Below are positions 1 to 8,818 of a stretch of 64,000 bases of DNA, one piece after another. The position numbers and the translations under genes are program-made. The notes under the pieces were generated by a model, which saw only the letters and a list, made by a program, of their open reading frames with translations, had not been told where the DNA came from and did not search any database. Location of the stretch: contig JBPKMA010000004.1 of assembly GCA_051293835.1 (NCBI GenBank), positions 238,882 to 302,881 on the forward strand. Reading direction: 5' to 3'. Origin of the DNA: DATLZU01 sp051293835 (GTDB lineage Bacteria; Nitrospirota; Nitrospiria; Nitrospirales; Nitrospiraceae). How positions within the stretch are numbered: position 1 is the first letter of the stretch; every line of letters starts with the position of its first letter.

Positions 1-428
1 TCGATCGCCAGCTTCGATGCCTCCGCCAGCCTGCGCTGCATCTCGTCGTGATAAAAAATCGCGGAGCGGTACTGATGGCCGGCGTCGCAGAACTGGCGAT
101 CGGGCGTAGTGGGGTCGATATTCCTCCAGAACACCTGCAACAGTTTCTCGTAGCTCACCCTCGCCGGGTCGAAGAGAATCTCGACGGCCTCGGCATGGCC
201 GGTTCCGCCAGCCGATACCTCCTCGTAAGTCGGATGGGCTTGTCTCCCGCCAGTGTACCCTGAGATGACCGAGACCACGCCGTCCACCGCCTCGAACACC
301 TCCTCCATGCACCAGAAACAGCCGCCAGCGAAGGTGGCCTTGGCCAACGGGCTCGCCGCCGGCACGTTGAAGGGTCCAACGACCACGACCGCAATGATCG
401 AGAGCCGCAGCATTGACAGGATCTTCAT
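1..428 (-). CDS. msrA: Peptide-methionine (S)-S-oxide reductase, exported, C-terminus beyond window
   Basis: Reduces methionine-S-sulfoxide in damaged proteins. The GCFWC active-site motif with the nucleophilic Cys lies near residue 37, followed by the family pattern SGYTGG and later NIDPTTPDRQFCDAGHQYRS. The first ~25 residues (MKILSMLRLS, then hydrophobic, then PAAS) look like a signal peptide, so this copy probably works in the periplasm. The reading frame is open from the ATG at 428 to the window edge, so the C-terminus is missing. A run of about twelve C/G-rich bases lies directly upstream of the start. The family call is firm; export is inferred. Confidence 0.9.
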   Translation of the reverse strand, partial: MKILSMLRLSIIAVVVVGPFNVPAASPLAKATFAGGCFWCMEEVFEAVDGVVSVISGYTGGRQAHPTYEEVSAGGTGHAEAVEILFDPARVSYEKLLQVFWRNIDPTTPDRQFCDAGHQYRSAIFYHDEMQRRLAEASKLAI

Positions 429-514
429 GGGTCTCCCCCCCCCCTCACCCGGCGGTCGGCGGCCAAAGGCTTTCCTTCTCCCTCCAGCTCGCTTTTTCCA
501 AACCGCTCGAACGG

Positions 515-1519
515 TTAGGATCTCCCCAGCGTGACGACAACGGTCTGTTCTTGTTGCCCGCGCAAGATCTTGACTGTCACTTGCTGGCCCGGCATTGTCC
601 GCTCGATCAGATAATTCTTCAACTGCGCGCCGGCGGTGATCTCGGTCCCGTTGATCGCCAGAATGACATCGCCTTTCTGAATACCGGCATCGCGCGCCGG
701 CCCCATCACATCGGAGACCGCCACCCGCCACTGGGTCCCCATCTGAACCGCCGTGAGACCGATGCCAAGCCGCGAGAACGTCGGCTGTTCGCCGCGAATC
801 AGCGCCGCAACCACCCGCTGCACCAGTGATCCCGGCACGGCGAAGGCGAACTGGCTGCAGCGCCCCGGCCCATCCTCCTTTCCTGTCTCGATGATGGCGT
901 GCATGACGCCCACCAACTGCCCCTGCTCGTCAAAGAGCCCGCCGCCGGAGTTTCCGCTGCACGCCGGGAGTGCGAGTTGCATGAGCCGACTCTCCGCCGT
1001 CGGCAGAAAGGTGTTCGGATTGCCGATCCGGCCGAAACCGAAGGCCGGGCCCCACCCCAGCGGATAGCCGATCGTCAGAACGGCGTCGCCGGCTTGAGAC
1101 TCGCGCTCCGCAAAGCCCACATTCGGCAAGCGGCCCGCTCCATCCGTCAGGCGATACACCGCGATGTCCAGAAACGCGCTGACCCCAACTAGCTTGGCCG
1201 GCAATTCTTCCAAATCCGTCGTCAGCACCCGGATTTCCTCTTGCACGACGCGCTTCCCCCGCTCCTCCCGCTCGACCGCATGGTGCGCCGTCAGGATGTA
1301 GCCGTCATGGAGATGGACGCCCGAGGCCTGCATGACGAAATGCCCCTTGCCAGTCTGCTTGTAGGCCTCGTGCTCCGGCGCGAAGATGCCGACCGTGGCC
1401 CGTTTCGCCCGTTCGATCCCGCTGACCGTTTCGGTGGACGCCCTGCCGGTCCCGGCTCCGCCCATGCCCACCACGACCGCCACGCATCCCGCCAGTACCC
1501 AGTTCCGCATGTTCCTCAT
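515..1519 (-). CDS. Trypsin-like serine protease with C-terminal PDZ domain (HtrA/DegP-like), exported
   Basis: A periplasmic protease or chaperone-type protease of about 334 residues. An N-terminal signal peptide (MRNMRNWVLAGC, hydrophobic, GRAS) is followed by a trypsin fold with the triad visible as TAHHAV (His), LDIAVYRL (Asp) and CSGNSGGGLFD (Ser). A PDZ domain follows in the last ~90 residues (GIQKGDVILAINGTEI). The ATG at 1519 was chosen because it overlaps the upstream gene's TGA (ATGA) and directly precedes the signal peptide; a longer frame upstream lies inside the neighbour. It is the third gene of a translationally coupled set. It is shorter than classical DegP, with only one PDZ. 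Confidence 0.88.
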   Translation of the reverse strand: MRNMRNWVLAGCVAVVVGMGGAGTGRASTETVSGIERAKRATVGIFAPEHEAYKQTGKGHFVMQASGVHLHDGYILTAHHAVEREERGKRVVQEEIRVLTTDLEELPAKLVGVSAFLDIAVYRLTDGAGRLPNVGFAERESQAGDAVLTIGYPLGWGPAFGFGRIGNPNTFLPTAESRLMQLALPACSGNSGGGLFDEQGQLVGVMHAIIETGKEDGPGRCSQFAFAVPGSLVQRVVAALIRGEQPTFSRLGIGLTAVQMGTQWRVAVSDVMGPARDAGIQKGDVILAINGTEITAGAQLKNYLIERTMPGQQVTVKILRGQQEQTVVVTLGRS

Positions 1520-2019
1520 GCCTTCCTCCGATTCAGATGCCGTCTGATCATATCGACGACCGCCTGCGGCGTGCGCGCCGAGCGAACCAGCCCGCCGCCG
1601 AGTTTGGTGAACAATTTTTCCTCCAATGGATCTCCGCCTAGCAGGATCACTGGCTTTCGCGCTTTCAGCGCCAGCGCTACCTCGGACATCGTCCCGGGCC
1701 CGCCGGGCCCGCAGGCCACCACCACATCGCTGGAGAGGACGTTGATGTTGTTCCTGGCGTTGCCCATGTCGGTGATGATCGCCACGTCCACGAAGCGTGA
1801 TACGCGCGTGCGAGCCGTCGGCAGGATCCCAATCGTCAAGCTGCCGGGGATGCGTTTTGCTCCCCGGTTCACCGCATCCATCACGCCGGCGGCGCGGCCG
1901 CCGGTCAACAAAACCCACCCGTTGCGCGCGATCCCTTCGCCCAGCGCCATCGCCGACACGAGCTGCGCGCGAGAAGCCTTGCCCGGCCCCATGACCCCGA
2001 TCACCGGTCTGCGCCTCAC
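1516..2019 (-). CDS. LOG / TIGR00725-like Rossmann-fold protein (lysine decarboxylase-like)
   Basis: A 167-residue protein of the LOG/SLOG superfamily. The N-terminus VIGVMGPGK and the nucleotide-site motif CGPGGPGTMSEV, a variant of PGGxGTxxE, are visible, as is LLTGGRAAGVMDAV. Relatives include cytokinin-type phosphoribohydrolases and TIGR00725 proteins of unknown substrate; no specific activity is claimed. The GTG at 2019 is selected because it overlaps the stop of yjbQ (GTGA) and gives the standard N-terminus RRRPVIGVMG. Both junctions of the gene are 4-bp overlaps, so the three genes are probably one operon read from yjbQ. Confidence 0.82.
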   Translation of the reverse strand: MRRRPVIGVMGPGKASRAQLVSAMALGEGIARNGWVLLTGGRAAGVMDAVNRGAKRIPGSLTIGILPTARTRVSRFVDVAIITDMGNARNNINVLSSDVVVACGPGGPGTMSEVALALKARKPVILLGGDPLEEKLFTKLGGGLVRSARTPQAVVDMIRRHLNRRKA

Positions 2020-2492
2020 GACGGCAACCACATGACGTGGACTTCGCGTTGCCTCGGCCCGTCCAGCTCCACCAATAGCACCGATTGCCACGTCCCTAAC
2101 GCCAGCGCTCCGTCCTTGACGGGCAGGGTAAGCGACGGTCCCAGGATCGACGCCGCCATATGAGACCAAGCATGAGCGGGATCATGCGCATGCCGAAACC
2201 GAACCTTCGGGATCATTTGCTCCACCACATCGAGCAAATCGTCTTCCGTTCCCTCTCCCACTTCGCCGGTCGTGAGCGCGGCGGTCGTGTGGGCGAGAAA
2301 CAACACGCACAGGCCGTTTTTGAGCTGGGCTTGCTGGATCAGATCGTTCACCCGAGCGGTCAAATCGACGATTTGCTTACGCTGCGACGTCGTGACTCGA
2401 ACGATGTGTCCCACTTGGGTTCCTTGCACGAAAACGAAGTCGCCGAGGGCGATGCGTGAACGTATGGTGGCAGCTTTGGGTGGGAGGGTCAA
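2016..2492 (-). CDS. yjbQ: YjbQ / UPF0047 family protein
   Basis: A small, single-domain protein of 158 residues, the usual length of the UPF0047 family. Conserved family segments visible are HTTAALTTGE, the His-rich AHAWSHMAASILGPSL, and LALGTWQSVLLVELDGPRQREV near the C-terminus. Members have weak thiamine-phosphate synthase activity, but their physiological role is unsettled. It is the first gene of the overlapping yjbQ / LOG-like / protease set. The start at ATG 2492 yields a short lead before the conserved RVTTSQRKQIVDLT segment, as in homologues. Confidence 0.85.
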   Translation of the reverse strand: MTLPPKAATIRSRIALGDFVFVQGTQVGHIVRVTTSQRKQIVDLTARVNDLIQQAQLKNGLCVLFLAHTTAALTTGEVGEGTEDDLLDVVEQMIPKVRFRHAHDPAHAWSHMAASILGPSLTLPVKDGALALGTWQSVLLVELDGPRQREVHVMWLPS

Positions 2493-2522
2493 CCGGGCGA
2501 CTACCGGAGAAGCAGTCGATAG

Positions 2523-3225
2523 TCAGAATCTCGCCGAGGGCAGTGCTACGTCAGCGCGTGCCCACGCCTTCTTGAATCGTTCCTCGACAGCCTCGGCTTC
2601 GCCCGTCTTGTTCTGCTTCCTCAAACGCTGGGTCAGTCCGAACAGCGCCCAGCCGTTTTCCGGGTGTCGCGCCAGGTCCTCCCGGTAGATCCGCTCCGCC
2701 TCGGCCGGGCGGCCCGCTTCGAGCGAAAGGGCCAGCCCGTGATCGCCGCGTCGGGCGGCGATTTCTCCCGCCAGAACTTTCTCCGCAATCCGCGCCAACA
2801 CCGCTACCTGTCTCCCGCCCAGGGTTCTGGCATGAGGCAGGGACTTGACCGCTTCGGCCAGTCTCGCCGATTCCGCAACCGCTTTGTCGAACCGGCCCAT
2901 CGCCACGTAGGCCAATCCGCGCGCGTAGCGCCAGATCGCCGCCGGATATACCAACTCGACCGGAGGCGACGGCACGGTTAATACCTTGCCCCATTTCCCG
3001 AACCGGACCAGCGCAAAAAGGAGTGGGGGGTGAATTCTTCAAGCGCCGCCCATATGCACGTTTCGCTCCACTGCTTCCCGATCCCGCCCCAGTCGCAGAC
3101 AAATGTGGGCCGGCATACGGACAAGATGACCTGCACCTAGGACCCGCCTCAGGAGCCGTTCGGCGCAGGGAAACGCGCGTTCCGGCCTCTGCAACGCCTC
3201 GACGGCATGGATGTAAATATAGTGA
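2523..3225 (-). pseudogene. Decayed tetratricopeptide-repeat protein
   Basis: The C-terminal 150 codons (2523-2975) encode TPR-like segments (RYARGLAYVAMGRFDKAVAE, GRPAEAERIYREDLARHPENG). Upstream, in a different frame, the minus strand reads HYIYIHAVEALQRPERAF and then GAGHLVRMPAHICLRLGR. This is the hallmark of a family of ~550-residue TPR proteins with a conserved HAVEA...GAGHLVHMPAHI core. That stretch ends in a stop at about 3046. No intact N-terminal half is present, so this is a truncated, frameshifted remnant. It lies 30 bp upstream of yjbQ on the same strand. Confidence 0.7.
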
Positions 3226-3298
3226 CACGCCCCAGATGGTCAGGGTTCAGCACGGCAGATCGAGACGCCACGCTCATCCTTCCCATATGCTGATATGC

Positions 3299-3679
3299 TC
3301 ACAAATGCTTATAACGACACGTCCGCGCTGGCTGCCACGTCGGCGCGGCTCTACGCCGCTTGGGTTTCAAGTCTCTCGCCGCCCGGTTTTCAGGACTTCG
3401 CGTCCTCGCCTGAGCCGACGGCATCACGCGCATCACCACTTGGTCCAGTTTGTCGCCGAACCGAATCAGGACTTCCTGCTGCAAGCGGATCATCGCTTGG
3501 AGGTCTCAAACTTGCGCGGTGATCTGCACCAGCTCCCGCTGCTGAGCCTCATCTGGTAGCGGCGCGGGAACAGGCCTGGGAGGGCCAGGCGGCGTAAACG
3601 GCGGGCCTTGGGCACTGACCGGCGCGGCGAGAGTTCACACCGTCGGAACCGCGAACGCCAGAAGCAGCGATCGCGTCAT
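3299..3679 (-). pseudogene. Small exported Pro-rich protein interrupted by two in-frame TGA codons
   Basis: From the ATG at 3679 the frame reads a signal-peptide-like start (MTRSLLLAFAVPTV), then TGA, then TLAAPVSAQG and a proline-rich tract, then a second TGA, then DLQAMIRLQQEVLIRFGDKLDQVV (helical, coiled-coil-like). All three segments are in the same frame, so two point nonsense mutations would explain the pattern. I do not recognise the family. Homologous-looking continuity across both stops is the evidence that this was one gene. Selenocysteine recoding is unlikely. Confidence 0.5.
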
Positions 3680-3905
3680 CCTGACACTTTCCTGGCTATG
3701 CATTGCTACAGGAGAAGATCGGCAAGGACTGGGCCATAGCGCAATCGAACCGATCTCGGACAGGTCCTATAACCCACCGCAATTCCGAGAACTTGCACAA
3801 CGGCCTGCCGAGCCATTGGCGCGGCTCCGGCAAGATGTGCGCACCATGCAGGCAGGACCCTCCCTGACCGTAGCCACGCGTCCCTCCGGAGGACCTCAGG
3901 TTGAA

Positions 3906-5246
3906 TCAGAATCGCGTCACGCTGGAGAAATTGAACTCCCGGATTTTCATTGCAGGCACAAGCAATTTCCCCGTCTCGGCGGTGACCGCCTCCTGGGGAA
4001 GAGTGAACGCGTCGATCGCATTGAAGGCCCGCAGCGGACTGTCATGAAACCGGAAGTTGCGCACCGCCGTCGTGATCCGGCCATCCTCGATCAAGAAGGT
4101 ACCATCCCTGGTCATGCCGGTTAAGGTCAGGTCGGTAGGATTCACCGGACGGATGTACCAGAAGTTGGTGATCAGGATGCCGCGGATCGTGCTACGGATC
4201 AGGTCTTCGAGACCGGGCTTCGCCGACCCATCTCCCGACAGGAGCGGCGATTCCAACGTTGTGATGCAGTCGATGCCATGCTCCTTGGCGGTGAACCGAT
4301 CGTACGCCAGTTGTCGGAGCACACCCGCGTCGATCCACGTCGATGCGTTCACCGGGAGCCCCTCGCTCGTGAATCCATAGCCGAGTAAATCAGGATGGTC
4401 CGGCCGGTTCTTCATCGACAGCCGTGGATCGACGATCCGCTGGTTCAGCTTGCCACTAAACGGACTGGTTCCCCGGTAGAACGCCTTGGCGTCCAACATC
4501 CAGATGAACCAGGTCAGAAGGCCAGCCACCGCCGGCGCTTCAAGAATGACCACATAGCGGCCGGCCGGCATCTCTTTTGCTGCGACGGACCGTCTCGCTT
4601 TGTCGATAGCGACCTGCGTCCGTTCCCGCACAGCGAGCCGATCGATCGATCGGTGCGCCGCGGAGACCCAGCCGCTCGCCTCGCCGTACTGTGCCGTCAG
4701 GCTGAACCGCGCTTCAGTCCGTTCCTCGTGAGCGAAGAGACCGGTGCTCGCGGCCACGCCGACGGTCGCGGCGGACGATGACACAATGCCGGCCGCCGTG
4801 AGCCGCTCGCCCCGGCACAACTCGATCGCCTCCCGCGCGTACGCCAATCGCCTGGCCGGGCCGGCCGTCGCCGTTTCCGGCCGTGCTGTAGGCCATGCCG
4901 GATAGCTCTGCGGGTCAACCGGCGGCAGATATTCGGGATCTTCGGGAGAAACCCGCGCAAGGCGCTCGGCGCGTTTGAGCGTCTCCTGGACCGAACCCGC
5001 GGTCAAGTCCGTCGTGCTGGCGGACCCGTGTCGACGGCCGAACGCGACCGTCACGCTGAACGAGATTCGCCGCGTGTCGACGTTTTGGACGACCTGATTG
5101 TTGGCGAAGCGGACGGTGCCGCCGCGTTGATCGTGCAGCGAGACGAACGTGTGGTCGCCGCTCGAGTGCTTGAACACCAGATCGGCGAGGAATCGGAATT
5201 CGTCCCGGTCGGTCAGTTTGGGTACGGCGGCCGAGCCTTCGGTCAT
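3906..5246 (-). CDS. tldE: TldE/PmbA-family metalloprotease subunit
   Basis: Partner of TldD in the heterodimeric TldD/TldE protease, which processes peptides such as microcins and quorum-type leader peptides. The protein of 446 residues has the family layout: N-terminal HGSASTTDLTAGS region, central DAKAFYRGTSPFSGKLNQRI, and the C-terminal GLEDLIRSTIRGILITNFWYIRPVNPTDLTLTG typical of PmbA/TldE. It lacks the HExxxH zinc motif, as expected for TldE. The ATG at 5246 overlaps the tldD stop (ATGA); a 50-codon upstream extension is rejected because it lies in tldD. It is cotranscribed with tldD. Confidence 0.92.
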   Translation of the reverse strand: MTEGSAAVPKLTDRDEFRFLADLVFKHSSGDHTFVSLHDQRGGTVRFANNQVVQNVDTRRISFSVTVAFGRRHGSASTTDLTAGSVQETLKRAERLARVSPEDPEYLPPVDPQSYPAWPTARPETATAGPARRLAYAREAIELCRGERLTAAGIVSSSAATVGVAASTGLFAHEERTEARFSLTAQYGEASGWVSAAHRSIDRLAVRERTQVAIDKARRSVAAKEMPAGRYVVILEAPAVAGLLTWFIWMLDAKAFYRGTSPFSGKLNQRIVDPRLSMKNRPDHPDLLGYGFTSEGLPVNASTWIDAGVLRQLAYDRFTAKEHGIDCITTLESPLLSGDGSAKPGLEDLIRSTIRGILITNFWYIRPVNPTDLTLTGMTRDGTFLIEDGRITTAVRNFRFHDSPLRAFNAIDAFTLPQEAVTAETGKLLVPAMKIREFNFSSVTRF

Positions 5247-6700
5247 GACGCAGCTTGTCCTCGAATCACGTCCACGTTCCGAAAGCGCGCGTGTACGGCG
5301 GCGTGGGTCATCCAACCGGACTGGCCGGGCTGCCCCTTCCCGCAGGTGATGAACCCGAAGCGGCGGCGGTGCGAACGGTCCGCCACACCATCGCACCGGC
5401 CCCAGAACTCTGGCGTGATCCCGTGATAGATCACGTCCCGGAGCATGTGCGTGCGCCGCCCGTGCTCGATCAGCCAGAAGGCATCGCCGCCAAACTGAAA
5501 ATTGTACCGCCGCTGGTCGATGCTGTAAGAGCCGTGCCCTTCGATGTAGATGCCGCGTTTCACGTCGGCGATGAGATCATTCAGCGTGGCGGCGCCGGGC
5601 TCCAGCCCGATGTTGGCGATCCGCACGATCGGCACGCTGCCCCAACTGTCCGCCCGGTTCGACCCACGCGAGCGCAGCTCGCCGATCTTGGGCGCCGTTT
5701 CGCGGTTCGTGCAGTAGCCGACGAAGATCCCCTCACGCACGATGTCCCACTTCTGGCAGGCCACTCCGTCGTCGTCATACCCCGTAGCGGCGAGCGTCTC
5801 CGGCTCGGTGTTGTCGGCCACAAGGTTTACATGCGTCGACCCATAGCGGAAGGTCCCGCGCTTGTCGGGTGTGAGAAAACTCGTCCCCGCATAGTTCGCC
5901 TCATAGCCCAGCGCACGATCCAACTCACTGGGATGGCCGCAGGATTCGTGGATGGTGAGCGACAGATGCTCCGGATCGAGCACGAGATCGTAGCGCCCTG
6001 GATCCACCGGAGGAGCCTGGACTTTCTCCACCGCCTGCGCAGCGATGCGTGGCGCCTCAGCCAAGAAGTTGGCCTCGGTGATCAGCTCGTAGCCGGTGCG
6101 GAGGTGCGGCGTGCTGAAACTGCGCGAAGCGAAGCGTCCGTCGTGGACCGCGGTCGCCTCGAAGCCCCCCTGGGTCGCCAAAAGATCGAACTCCAACCGC
6201 GAGCCTTCGGTGGAGACGAACAGCTTGAGATCGCGACGGGCCCAGAGGTTCGCGCGGCTGCGGACGACACCAGGCTGCCGGTGGACGTACTCCATCACAT
6301 CCAGCAGCAGCGTCGCCTTGTCTTCCAGCGGCACAGAGAAGGGATCGATCCGCCGAGGCGTGATCACCCGGTCTCGATGGACCGGCTCGTCCGCCAGGCG
6401 CACCGGCTCGCTGAGCAGAGCGGCCGACCCCTTGGCGATCTCGATCGCCAGGTCGGCGACCTTCGGCACCTCCTCCGGGGACAGGATCGAGCTGGCCGCA
6501 AATCCCCAGGCGCCGCGGTAGAGCACGCGCACACCGAAGCCGCTGTCACGGCTGTCCCGCACCTGCGCAATCCGCCGATCCTCGCCGTGAACGGTCTGCG
6601 TCGCGCTGTCCAGAATGCGAATATCGCCGTACTCCGCGCCGGCCGCCCGGATGCGCGACAAGGCCAGCTCGGCCAGTTCATCCCAGTTCGCCTTCACCAT
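5243..6700 (-). CDS. tldD: TldD-family zinc metalloprotease
   Basis: Catalytic subunit of the TldD/TldE protease, 485 residues. The zinc motif HESCGH followed by PSELDRALGYEANYAGTSF is visible at about residues 252-270. Other family blocks are GSTHVNLVADNTEP and YCTNRETAPKIGELRSRGSNRADSWG, then GHGSYSIDQRRYNFQFGGDAFWLIE near the end. It overlaps tldE by 4 bp, which implies coupled translation and equimolar production. A RiPP-type radical SAM enzyme lies 40 kb away, so a link to peptide maturation is possible but only speculative. Confidence 0.93.
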   Translation of the reverse strand: MVKANWDELAELALSRIRAAGAEYGDIRILDSATQTVHGEDRRIAQVRDSRDSGFGVRVLYRGAWGFAASSILSPEEVPKVADLAIEIAKGSAALLSEPVRLADEPVHRDRVITPRRIDPFSVPLEDKATLLLDVMEYVHRQPGVVRSRANLWARRDLKLFVSTEGSRLEFDLLATQGGFEATAVHDGRFASRSFSTPHLRTGYELITEANFLAEAPRIAAQAVEKVQAPPVDPGRYDLVLDPEHLSLTIHESCGHPSELDRALGYEANYAGTSFLTPDKRGTFRYGSTHVNLVADNTEPETLAATGYDDDGVACQKWDIVREGIFVGYCTNRETAPKIGELRSRGSNRADSWGSVPIVRIANIGLEPGAATLNDLIADVKRGIYIEGHGSYSIDQRRYNFQFGGDAFWLIEHGRRTHMLRDVIYHGITPEFWGRCDGVADRSHRRRFGFITCGKGQPGQSGWMTHAAVHARFRNVDVIRGQAAS

Positions 6701-7001
6701 TCCGGACCCAATGCATTGTCAGGCGTGGCCAGGGAAGTTAGTATAGCAGTCTTCATGATCCTTGGGTTCGCCACTTATGGACCTGGCACGGTAGCCCGCA
6801 GCTAACGGCCAGCACCGTAGAGCGACTTGCTGCCGCGGTTTGGCCCGCACAGTCTCCATTGCCTTCTGGTCCATTCTGTTCCACCCGTTGCCACTGACTC
6901 GCACGTGTGTCCCCCCTCTCGAAGGGAAAAGGGGTGAAGCGATTAGCTATTCGCCATTGGCCGCTCTGGTTATTTTTTCAAAACAGGCCCGAGGAGGTCG
7001 G
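6701..7001. other. Intergenic region, no gene seen
   Basis: About 300 bp between tldD and the hopanoid methylase gene. It should hold the tldD promoter and the 3' end of the hpnR transcript. I see no convincing terminator hairpin with a U-tract, no RNA gene and no coding frame with a plausible ribosome site. Confidence 0.4.
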
Positions 7002-8546
7002 CTAGACGCCCGTTCCCGTCCGGGTGGCGTCCACAAACTGCTCGGTCGAGTCGTCGATGGCCCGACCACGACGGCCAGGAGGCGGCAAGATATAGAGCAG
7101 CTTGGAACTGAACCTCTCGGGGGTCGTTTCAGGCAGCTTCATCTGGTACTTGACCGGCTTCTGATGATCGGCGAGTTGCAGCTTGGGGTTGTACACGCTA
7201 TTGAACTTCCACAGCATCTTCACGAAATTCGTCTGGCCGCGCAGGAGATGGGCGACTGCGATCTTGGCCGTGGACTTAAGAGCGGTCCAGCCCAGGTGCT
7301 TCTTGTTCAATACCTGTTGAGTCTTGACCAGCTCCTCGTAAAATTCGGGAAGCGGTAGCCGCGTCGGCAACACCGCGTGTTGAATGTCGAAGAGCCGGTA
7401 ATCCCGCGTCTGGACCTTCCGCGACTCAGTGCGCCAGCTTTCCGTTCCCGGATAGGGCGTATTGACGCTGATGTTCACGATTTCCGGAATTTCCAGACAC
7501 CATTCCCGGATGACCTCGAACCGTTTCCGATCCCAATCGGGGTCCGCGATCAGGTTGATGGCAACTGTGATGCCGAGCGAGCGGGCGAACTCCAGGGCCT
7601 CGAAGTTCTTGCCGAGCGAGATACGCTTGCGGTGCATTTTGAGGCCTTCTTCGTCGATCGCCTCGATGCCCAGGAACATGTACTGGAGGCCCAATCTCTT
7701 CCAGAACTGGAACACCTCCTTGTTGCGCAGCAGCACGTCGCCGCGCGTTTCCAAATAGTACTGCTTTTTGATGCCCTCGCGGGCGATGGCCTCCCCGATG
7801 TCGAGCCCATGTTTCGCCTGGATGAACGCCACGTCGTCGACGATAAAAATGCCCGGCTCTTTGATCCGTTTTAGATCCTCGACGGCCCGCTCCGGGCTGA
7901 CGACGCGATAACTCCGCCCGTAAAAGGTCCAGGCGCTGCAGAAGGAACAGTCCCAGGGACAACCGCGCGCGAATTCGATAGAGGCGCAAGGGTCGAGCAC
8001 GCCGATGAAGTACTTTCGGCGATGGCGTAGGAGTTCGCGGGCTGGGCGGAGGTGATCGAGGCTCTCAACGAACTGCGGCGGCGGTCCTTCACCGGTGAGG
8101 GTGACGACGCCGGGCACCATGGTGATGGCGCGGCGATCGTGTTCGACCGCCAGCAGGAGCTTGGCGACGGCGGCCTCGCCTTCGCCTTTCAGCACGCAGT
8201 CGATGGCCCCCGCCCCGTGTTCCAGCAATTCTTGCGCGACGAAGGACGCGCTGTGGCCACCGACAAACACAAAACAGCCGGGCAGCTTTTGTGCGGTCAG
8301 TTTCGCCAGATCCACGATTTCCGGCACGTTCGCCAAGTAGTTGCAGGAGAACGCAACCACGTCGGGCTTCCAGTCGTCGAGCACTCGCACATAGTCGCGG
8401 TGCGTTTCCACCTGGAGATCCAGCAACCGGACGTCATGGCCAGCCTGCCGAGCGGCTTGCGCGACCAATTCCAGACCGAGCGGCTCCAGCCGGAGATAAA
8501 TCTTGGTGTACATGAGCGGACCGGGATGAACCGCAAGTACTTTCAT
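7002..8546 (-). CDS. hpnR: Hopanoid C-3 methylase, B12-binding radical SAM enzyme
   Basis: Methylates the A ring of hopanoids at C-3 using S-adenosylmethionine and a cobalamin cofactor, at the membrane. The 514-residue protein has an N-terminal B12-binding Rossmann domain (MKVLAVHPGPLMYTKIYLRLEPLG, SCNYLANVPEIVDLAK, FVFVGGHSASFV). The radical SAM core has the cluster motif CPWDCSFC at about residue 195, and the C-terminal region is long, as in HpnR. The N-terminal LVHPSPLMYT/RLEPLGLELVA pattern is characteristic of HpnR as I know it. It stands alone with no other hopanoid genes adjacent. A related B12-radical SAM methylase is the main alternative. Confidence 0.82.
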   Translation of the reverse strand: MKVLAVHPGPLMYTKIYLRLEPLGLELVAQAARQAGHDVRLLDLQVETHRDYVRVLDDWKPDVVAFSCNYLANVPEIVDLAKLTAQKLPGCFVFVGGHSASFVAQELLEHGAGAIDCVLKGEGEAAVAKLLLAVEHDRRAITMVPGVVTLTGEGPPPQFVESLDHLRPARELLRHRRKYFIGVLDPCASIEFARGCPWDCSFCSAWTFYGRSYRVVSPERAVEDLKRIKEPGIFIVDDVAFIQAKHGLDIGEAIAREGIKKQYYLETRGDVLLRNKEVFQFWKRLGLQYMFLGIEAIDEEGLKMHRKRISLGKNFEALEFARSLGITVAINLIADPDWDRKRFEVIREWCLEIPEIVNISVNTPYPGTESWRTESRKVQTRDYRLFDIQHAVLPTRLPLPEFYEELVKTQQVLNKKHLGWTALKSTAKIAVAHLLRGQTNFVKMLWKFNSVYNPKLQLADHQKPVKYQMKLPETTPERFSSKLLYILPPPGRRGRAIDDSTEQFVDATRTGTGV

Positions 8547-8818
8547 AGGTCGAAACCTCTTTCGAAGACTCCATAGGACCAGCGACTTAGGGAGATGATC
8601 CTGCCAGACCTGGCCGACTTGTTCAACTGACGGATCCCCGGAGTCCTCCGGTTGGTCCTCACAGGAAGAAGTTGCTTCCCCCGTCTTCGCAGGCCCTCGG
8701 ATAGCGGAACCTGGAGCGGCATAGAGCCGATAGCGCTGGAGAGCTTTGCCGTTCGCTCCTCACCCTGTTGGGCGAGCTGTTCGCTCCGCGCTACCAGCGA
8801 CTCACTGCCTTCTCCGCA

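Noticed and set aside
3299..3679. Selenocysteine recoding at the two TGA codons
   Set aside because: No redox motif at the TGA sites and no SECIS-like hairpin seen; point nonsense mutations are simpler.
5255..6805. 516-codon plus-strand open frame opposite tldD
   Set aside because: It is antisense to a gene with clear TldD motifs; long antisense frames are common at this GC content and it has no family resemblance.
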